Assembly: GCA_028275145.1 (NCBI GenBank)
Contig: JAQCNG010000184.1
Span: forward strand, 1-8,786
Length of the DNA: 8,786 nucleotides
Direction: 5' to 3'
DNA from: Halovenus sp.
Lineage (GTDB): Archaea; Halobacteriota; Halobacteria; Halobacteriales; Haloarculaceae
Under the pieces are notes generated by a model, which had not been told where the DNA came from, searched no databases, and was given only the letters and a program-made list of their open reading frames with translations. Position 1 is the first letter of the stretch; each line of letters starts with the position of its first letter. The position numbers and the translations under genes are program-made. Positions 5,607 to 8,786 of this stretch are shown here, piece by piece.

Positions 5607-6257
5607 ATGCACGACGATGAGATGGCCTCAGACCCATCGGAGTACTGGGCACGCCGCCGGACTCTCTCGCCGTCGCCAGTACAGCAAGCCGTGGCCGACG
5701 GCGACCGTCGCCTCTCCGTGCTGGCCGATGTCTCCGGGTCGGCAGTCCGGGCCCGATCTCTCTCCCTGCTCGAACAACTCGACGAGTTTTCCTGTCTCCG
5801 TGTCACGCCACCCGACGACCTCCATCTGACGGCCAAACTGTTCAATGCTGGCCGGAGTCCCACGGGACGGATTGATACGGACCACGTCCACGAACTTATC
5901 AGCAGGATTGCCGGCGATACCGCTCCGTTCGAGGTCAACTTTCCCCGACTCAACCTCTTTCCGGATACGGTGTACGCCGAGGCTGACGGCGACGGCGCGC
6001 TCACCAGGCTCAACCGGTTGTTCTGCCAAGCGGCAGAGACAACTGACACAGACCGTGACTGTGAGGCGTTTATTCCACACCTCACACTCGGATACTTCAC
6101 CGACGACGAGGATTACGACGAACTGATCGATTACATGGAGGCGAACCGTGACCCCGAACTCCCGACACTGACCGTCGACGAACTCGCGCTCGTTTCGTTC
6201 GACACAACAAACGACCGACATACCGTCGCCGAAACAATCGCCACGTACACGCTCTGA
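5607..6257 (+). CDS. 2H phosphoesterase, 2'-5' RNA ligase family
   Basis: The 216-residue acidic protein has the two HxT motifs that define the 2H phosphoesterase superfamily: His73-Leu-Thr75 in DLHLTAKLF and His158-Leu-Thr160 in PHLTLGYF, 85 residues apart as expected for the two-lobed fold. Enzymes of this family act on 2',3'-cyclic phosphates or 2'-5' linkages in RNA and nucleotides, including tRNA splicing intermediates; the true substrate here is unknown. It is cytoplasmic. I chose the ATG at 5607 because it lies at leaderless distance from the TATA box; an in-frame GTG at 5565 would place the start upstream of that box and translate through the palindrome. ATG at 5622 is an alternative. 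The palindrome at the transcription start suggests repression control. Confidence 0.88.
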   Translation: MHDDEMASDPSEYWARRRTLSPSPVQQAVADGDRRLSVLADVSGSAVRARSLSLLEQLDEFSCLRVTPPDDLHLTAKLFNAGRSPTGRIDTDHVHELISRIAGDTAPFEVNFPRLNLFPDTVYAEADGDGALTRLNRLFCQAAETTDTDRDCEAFIPHLTLGYFTDDEDYDELIDYMEANRDPELPTLTVDELALVSFDTTNDRHTVAETIATYTL

Positions 6258-6404
6258 CGGTCTTTGGGCGGACTGCTACGGTCTCCCCCTGACACGTGAG
6301 GTAACTCGAAGCCCGTATCCGGTTCTCTGATGAGCACCGGGGGAACTGTTACACCTCTTCTAATATCTCGAGGTTCGTGACTGGCGCTGTAATCTTCACA
6401 GTCA

Positions 6405-6482
6405 CACTGTCGGCTGTGACTTCGTGGAACGATTCGGCACCCTGGGGTGCCGAAATATGCCATGGGCTTACAGCCGACAGTA
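6405..6482 (-). repeat. 78-base hairpin element B, sibling of the element at 3144-3223
   Basis: Read on the minus strand, the element begins TACTGTCGGCTGT (6482-6470) and ends ACAGCCGACAGTG (6417-6405). Twelve of these 13 arm bases pair exactly; the last is a T/G pair that can still form in RNA. Inside lies a ten-base perfect hairpin, TTCGGCACCC (6433-6442) against GGGTGCCGAA (6445-6454). TGA flanks both ends on the minus strand (6485-6483 and 6404-6402), and the first is exactly the stop codon of the winged-helix gene. Size, ends, flanks and layout match element A. After the inner hairpin both share a TCGxTCC then ACGA pattern. It also lies between two convergent genes, so a termination role is possible. 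Confidence 0.8.
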
Positions 6483-6917
6483 TCAGTCGTCTGCTACCGG
6501 TTGTGTGGCCGTGCCGGCACGCGCAGACGCGTCAGGGCGAGTGTTCGATTCGAGCCGTGCGGTGAACCCATCAGCGTCGAAGCCCACCTCCAGAGACGAG
6601 ACGACGGCGTGGAACTGCTTGCAGTGGTTGCCGTCCGACGCGATATTCATCGTCGAGTCGACCAGGCCAGCCTCCTCAAGATCCTGCAGTCGTCGATACA
6701 CGGTCGGCTTCGAGGCATCGGTGGCCTCGACGAGTTCACGGCCGGTGCGGGGCTTCTCGACGATGGCTTCGAACACGCAGTAGGTGTACTCGTCGCCGAG
6801 CAGTTCCAGAAGTTCGTCTGCCTCGACTGTGCGCTGGTGGGACTGTTCGGACGCGGACCCTGCGACGCTGTCGGGAGTCGTTGGCGGGTTCGTGGGGAGA
6901 GGAGTCGACTGTTCCAT
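6483..6917 (-). CDS. Winged-helix (ArsR-like) transcriptional regulator
   Basis: The 144-residue protein has a disordered N-terminus of about 30 residues rich in Ser, Thr and Pro, then a winged helix-turn-helix at about 32-108. ELLGDEYTYCVFEAIVEKPR (residues 38-57) forms the first helices, ELVEATDASKPTVYRRLQDL (61-80) carries the recognition helix, and EEAGLVD leads into the wing. The pattern is that of the many haloarchaeal ArsR-like regulators. No sensor domain is present, and the ligand is unknown; Cys47 and Cys99 (in GNHCKQFH) are possible metal or redox sites. The C-terminal 25 residues look unstructured. The ATG at 6917 is forced by an in-frame stop upstream. Its stop codon is the left flank of hairpin element B. 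A palindrome similar to the operator at 5585 lies about 150 bases upstream. Confidence 0.85.
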   Translation of the reverse strand: MEQSTPLPTNPPTTPDSVAGSASEQSHQRTVEADELLELLGDEYTYCVFEAIVEKPRTGRELVEATDASKPTVYRRLQDLEEAGLVDSTMNIASDGNHCKQFHAVVSSLEVGFDADGFTARLESNTRPDASARAGTATQPVADD

Positions 6918-6979
6918 ATCTACACATACGTCTTACCCCTCCCTGAGCCCACGTGCTAGGTATCTGCACCAGCCGGGGT

Positions 6980-7069
6980 CTAGCTATACAGACGAGCGCG
7001 CTGGGGTTGCCGAGACTCACAGGGAGACTGTGGGAGGTGGTCTGGAGTCGATGTGTGGTCGGAGGGCAT
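6980..7069 (-). CDS. Doubtful 29-residue reading frame after a promoter-like region
   Basis: An ATG at 7069 follows directly after the palindrome at 7069-7086 and lies 29 bases from a TATA-like CATATAC. It opens a 29-codon frame starting MPSDHTSTPDHLPQSPCESR and stopping at 6980. The composition, rich in Pro, Gln, Arg and Ser with few acids, is not halophile-like. I list it because promoter, operator and ATG are in the usual arrangement. More likely this stretch is the leader of the transcript for the winged-helix gene at 6917, or not translated at all. Confidence 0.15.
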   Translation of the reverse strand: MPSDHTSTPDHLPQSPCESRQPQRARLYS

Positions 7070-7086
7070 ACTGAGTGGTCCCAGTA
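7069..7086 (-). promoter_or_regulatory. Second TACTG/CAGTA palindrome, near the regulator gene
   Basis: On the plus strand TACTGAGTGGTCCCAGTA has five-base inverted ends around eight bases. Read on the minus strand it contains CACTCAGTA followed by T, identical over ten bases to the right half of the palindrome at 5585-5601. A TATA-like element lies 12 bases upstream on the minus strand. It may be a second site for the same regulator. Confidence 0.4.
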
Positions 7087-7098
7087 GTTGAGAGTCTC

Positions 7099-7105
7099 GT
7101 ATATG
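7099..7105 (-). promoter_or_regulatory. Probable TATA box in the regulator upstream region
   Basis: CATATAC on the minus strand is the best TATA match between the zinc-ribbon gene and the winged-helix gene. A transcript would begin near the palindrome at 7069-7086 and read through about 150 bases before the regulator ATG at 6917. Confidence 0.35.
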
Positions 7106-7145
7106 TCTGTATGTATGTGCCTGGCGGGGTTCTCGAGATGCGCCG

Positions 7146-7280
7146 TCAGGACTCGCGCCACCTGTGGCCACACTCGACGCAGGTGAACAGCCGAACCTCG
7201 CAGGAACCGCCCGGCTTCGGCATCATCTCGTAGTAGGCCCGGTTGCTGTCGCAGTCCGCTGCCGGACAGGGCTCCTGCAT
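7146..7280 (-). CDS. TFS/RPB9-like single zinc-ribbon protein
   Basis: The reverse strand encodes 44 residues resembling the C-terminal zinc ribbon of archaeal transcription factor S and the RPB9/RPA12 family. It has Cys5-x4-Cys10, then RAYYEMMPKPGGS, then EVRLFTCVECGHRWRES with Cys34-x2-Cys37. The AYYE and FxCxxCGHxWRE elements are diagnostic. Two features differ from true TFS: the first pair is spaced CxxxxC instead of CxxC, and the acidic Asp-Glu pair that TFS inserts into the polymerase active site to stimulate RNA cleavage is replaced by Gly-Gly-Ser. If it binds RNA polymerase it should not stimulate cleavage. GGAGG lies 11 bases before the ATG (plus-strand CCTCC at 7292-7296), supporting this start. 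An in-frame GTG at 7313 would add 11 residues. An in-frame stop lies just upstream. Confidence 0.72.
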   Translation of the reverse strand: MQEPCPAADCDSNRAYYEMMPKPGGSCEVRLFTCVECGHRWRES

Positions 7281-7510
7281 CGTCTCGGTGGCCTCCTGTG
7301 TCGCGTCGCCCACGGCAGGTGCCCCGTCGTCTCGCTGTCAATCCTGGGTCGTCATCGCCGTCTCCGCTTGCGAGTCCCGCGAAGCCTCGTTCTCACAGAA
7401 CGGTCAACTCGGGGGCCAAGCGTGTTCAGGTTCTCCGGTGCCGAGAGATTAATCCCCGCGTTCAACCGCTGAAAGATGAAGCACCCGCTGGACCCGGTCA
7501 GCTCCTGTGT

Positions 7511-7771
7511 TCAGGCCGGCCGTCCGGAGTTCGCTTCGGATGGAGAGAGACTGCTCCCGCCCTGCTGCCGACGGAGTCGGCCAGCAACCCGCCGTCCGAA
7601 CAGGAGTCCCACGACACCCAGCATCGCGCCGACTGCGAGTGCCGGCGCGGTCACGACCACAACCAGTGTGGGAACGGTCAGCAGATACGCCACGAGTCCG
7701 CGGACGGTCCGTCGCTCGGTGTGTTCGGCTGGACTGTACGTCGATGCAACCTGGGTTCGTCCCTTGTACAT
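7511..7771 (-). CDS. Small membrane protein, 86 residues
   Basis: From the ATG at 7771 the minus strand encodes 86 residues. Residues 1-24 are polar; about 25-60 form a long hydrophobic region (VAYLLTVPTLVVVV then TAPALAVGAMLGVVGLLFGR) broken by prolines at 34 and 43, consistent with a two-helix hairpin. An Arg-rich stretch (RRVAGRLRRQQ, 60-70) should stay in the cytoplasm, and the tail is Ser/Pro-rich. I recognise no family. The frame remains open further upstream to 8026, but that extension overlaps another coding remnant and lacks halophile composition. The ATG at 7771 is preferred because a TATA-like CTTATGT lies 23 bases upstream. Its first bases resemble those at the start of the winged-helix gene. 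Confidence 0.65.
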   Translation of the reverse strand: MYKGRTQVASTYSPAEHTERRTVRGLVAYLLTVPTLVVVVTAPALAVGAMLGVVGLLFGRRVAGRLRRQQGGSSLSPSEANSGRPA

Positions 7772-7794
7772 ATCTATACACACGGGTGCCACCC

Positions 7795-7801
7795 ACATAA
7801 G
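7795..7801 (-). promoter_or_regulatory. Probable TATA box of the 86-residue membrane protein
   Basis: CTTATGT on the minus strand lies 23 bases before the ATG at 7771. The same AT-rich patch (7795-7806) lies 24-35 bases before the GTG at 7830 on the plus strand, so it may have served divergent promoters. Confidence 0.45.
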
Positions 7802-7829
7802 TGTAATCTGAAGGATGTTTCTGTAACCG

Positions 7830-8319
7830 GTGTTACTGAAATTCTCTTCAGTCGTTATCGCCGTGGCCGCCGTACCCCCCGTAGGGTCTGTCTCAGCACC
7901 GCGGGCGGTTGTGTCCGAGGAAGCCCCGTCCGGAACCCTGTGAGCGCCTACGTCGCCAGCACGCTCGACGGCCGAAAGCCACCCAACGGGGGAAGAACTC
8001 ACGCAGGTGACGAACCTGGACGACACGCTATCCGATGTCGGAGCGCCTGCTCAACCGCACCACGCTCAGACTCGCACCCGGCGAGAGCGCGGGGACAGTG
8101 CGCGATAGATTGGAGAAGCAACGGCGGCAGGTCACTGAACAGTGCCGGCGTAATCACCGACTGTGACCCGCCGGGCAGCACGGGGAGTTTCACCGAGTCT
8201 GCTCTACCCGCCGAGGTGGTCGCTTGCGTCGACGCCGACGGCGAGTATACCGTGCCTGCCGAAAACGTCCAGACTGGGTTGTCACCGACATCTCCCTGAG
8301 CGAGAGCGGCACGCTGTAG
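7830..8319 (+). pseudogene. Frameshifted secreted-protein gene (no family recognised)
   Basis: No open frame spans this stretch, but halophile-like coding runs follow each other in changing frames. From GTG 7830 to TGA 7941 a Sec-like signal is read (LLKFSSVVIAVAAVPPVGSV, then SAPRAVVSEE). The run continues in the next frame at 7940 (VSAYVASTLDG), shifts back near 7986 (GEELTQVTNLDDTLSDV), shifts near 8035 (SERLLNRTTLRLAPGESAG), shifts near 8108 (DWRSNGGRSLNSAGVITDCD, continuing to ENVQTG), and ends in a last frame from about 8276 (VVTDISLSESGTL, stop at 8317). Third positions are mostly G or C in every run. At 8104-8110 GATAGAT looks like a four-base duplication. Joined, they would make an exported protein of about 160 residues. 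Several sequencing indels would give the same picture. Confidence 0.5.
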
Positions 8320-8373
8320 TTGCGGCTCCGCTGTGTTCGTCGGCCACTGGTATTCCTCGTCCCAGCCCAGAAG

Positions 8374-8380
8374 TATAAAA
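8374..8380 (+). promoter_or_regulatory. TATA box of the PPC-domain gene
   Basis: TATAAAA is a perfect archaeal TATA box 31 bases before the ATG at 8412, predicting a start site about 8400-8405 and a very short leader. Confidence 0.75.
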
Positions 8381-8399
8381 ACTGAAGTCACATCAGACA

Positions 8400-8409
8400 A
8401 CAGTACTGT
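8400..8409 (+). promoter_or_regulatory. Palindrome over the predicted transcription start
   Basis: ACAGTACTGT is a perfect ten-base palindrome lying between the TATA box and the ATG of the PPC-domain gene, right over the expected start site. Its position suits a repressor site, but a ten-base palindrome could also occur by chance. Confidence 0.35.
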
Positions 8410-8411
8410 AC

Positions 8412-8786
8412 ATGGTTCGGCGACAGACACTGCTCATCGTATCGGTTATCGTGCTGACTATCGGGGTTGTGGCTTTCACCGGAACGGTCAGCGCGGACGA
8501 AGAGGAGCCCAACGACGACTTCGAGACTGCACAGCCTATCTCGGAGGGGAACATCTCGGGCGAGATCGTCGATGGCGAGTCAGACTTCTTCGAGATTCAG
8601 GCAAACACCACCGACGCCGTTCAGGTCGATCTCGAAGACGCCCAGCCAAACGACCTGGCACTGCGTGTGTACAACAGCGACCAGGAAGAGATTGTGGGCC
8701 AGTCCACTTGCTGCAGTGTGCCCGGGCCGCTGAACAAAAAGTTGTCGGAGACTGGCACGTACTACATCGAAGTCGAGGGTACCAGC
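8412..8786 (+). CDS. Secreted PPC-domain protein (5' part, runs off the right edge)
   Basis: The frame from the ATG at 8412 gives 125 residues without a stop before the window ends. A Sec signal peptide is clear: MVRRQTLLIVSVIVLTIGVV, then AFTGTVSA with likely cleavage before DEEEPNDD at about residue 28. The mature start matches a bacterial/archaeal pre-peptidase C-terminal (PPC) domain: EPNDDFETAQPISEGNISGE, DGESDFFEIQA, NDLALRVYNSDQEEI, then SETGTYYIEVEG. PPC domains are extracellular beta sandwiches attached to secreted proteases and other surface proteins. Here the domain comes first, so any catalytic part would lie beyond the edge. Adjacent cysteines at 100-101 are unusual. The neighbouring pseudogene also encoded an exported protein. 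Confidence 0.85.
   Translation, partial: MVRRQTLLIVSVIVLTIGVVAFTGTVSADEEEPNDDFETAQPISEGNISGEIVDGESDFFEIQANTTDAVQVDLEDAQPNDLALRVYNSDQEEIVGQSTCCSVPGPLNKKLSETGTYYIEVEGTS

Noticed and set aside
6320..6340. Possible C/D-box guide RNA (TGATGA near 6328)
   Set aside because: No convincing D box (CTGA) follows at suitable spacing, so the C-box match alone is not enough.
7388..7402. Six-base hairpin CGTTCT/AGAACG with three-base loop
   Set aside because: It is short and isolated, with no T-run or conserved context; such hairpins are frequent by chance in this length of sequence.
7511..8026. Extended N-terminus of the 86-residue membrane protein up to 8026
   Set aside because: The extra 85 residues are not halophile-like and lie antisense to the pseudogene. 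The TATA-like element at 7795 supports the ATG at 7771.
7298..8299. Plus-strand 333-codon open frame
   Set aside because: It crosses non-coding sequence, runs antisense to the 86-residue membrane protein, and joins unrelated stretches. Only its last part (from about 8108) looks coding, and that belongs to the frameshifted secreted-protein remnant.
1..8786. tRNA, rRNA, CRISPR repeats or transposase genes
   Set aside because: Nothing matches tRNA arms or rRNA, there are no regularly spaced direct repeats, and no transposase-like protein is encoded in any frame.

Overview
The window reads as chromosomal DNA of a haloarchaeon (class Halobacteria). The evidence is high GC with strong G/C preference at third codon positions, very acidic predicted proteins, TATA boxes placed about 22-32 bases before start codons with little or no leader, a twin-arginine lipobox protein, and archaeal marker genes (NOB1, MptA, a TFS-type zinc ribbon). 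No rRNA or tRNA gene, CRISPR array or transposase gene was found.

Layout. Positions 1-145 (minus) hold the start of a cold-shock protein gene. Its upstream flank contains a decayed 3' end of an acyl-CoA dehydrogenase gene (about 190-328). A plus-strand pair follows: a PRC-barrel protein (459-698) and the ribosome-maturation nuclease NOB1 (701-1159). On the minus strand, citrate synthase (1361-2512) is followed 10 bases later by an unlisted 57-residue two-helix membrane protein (1177-1350). A DUF302 protein (2691-3143), a Tat lipoprotein with two copies of a cysteine-bearing domain (3332-4297), GTP cyclohydrolase MptA (4438-5367) and a 2H phosphoesterase of the 2'-5' RNA ligase family (5607-6257) are all on the plus strand. 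The minus strand then carries a winged-helix regulator (6483-6917), a 44-residue zinc ribbon related to transcription factor S (7146-7280) and an 86-residue membrane protein (7511-7771). The right end has a frameshifted secreted-protein gene (about 7830-8319) and the start of a secreted PPC-domain protein (8412 to the edge).

The left half is mostly housekeeping: rRNA 3'-end maturation, the entry step of the TCA cycle, and pterin synthesis. The right half, from about 5370, is accessory in character, with small orphan genes, a pseudogene, promoters with palindromes and stem-loops.

The most interesting signal is a pair of related hairpin elements, 3144-3223 and 6405-6482. Each is about 80 bases long, has 13-base terminal inverted repeats beginning TACTG and an inner hairpin, and is flanked by the direct repeat TGA. 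In both cases the first TGA is exactly the stop codon of the adjacent gene. They look like two copies of a small non-coding hairpin family, either mobile or acting as a 3'-end structure. A second signal is a TACTG/CAGTA palindrome placed next to TATA boxes at 5585-5601 and 7069-7086, suggesting a small regulon near the winged-helix regulator.
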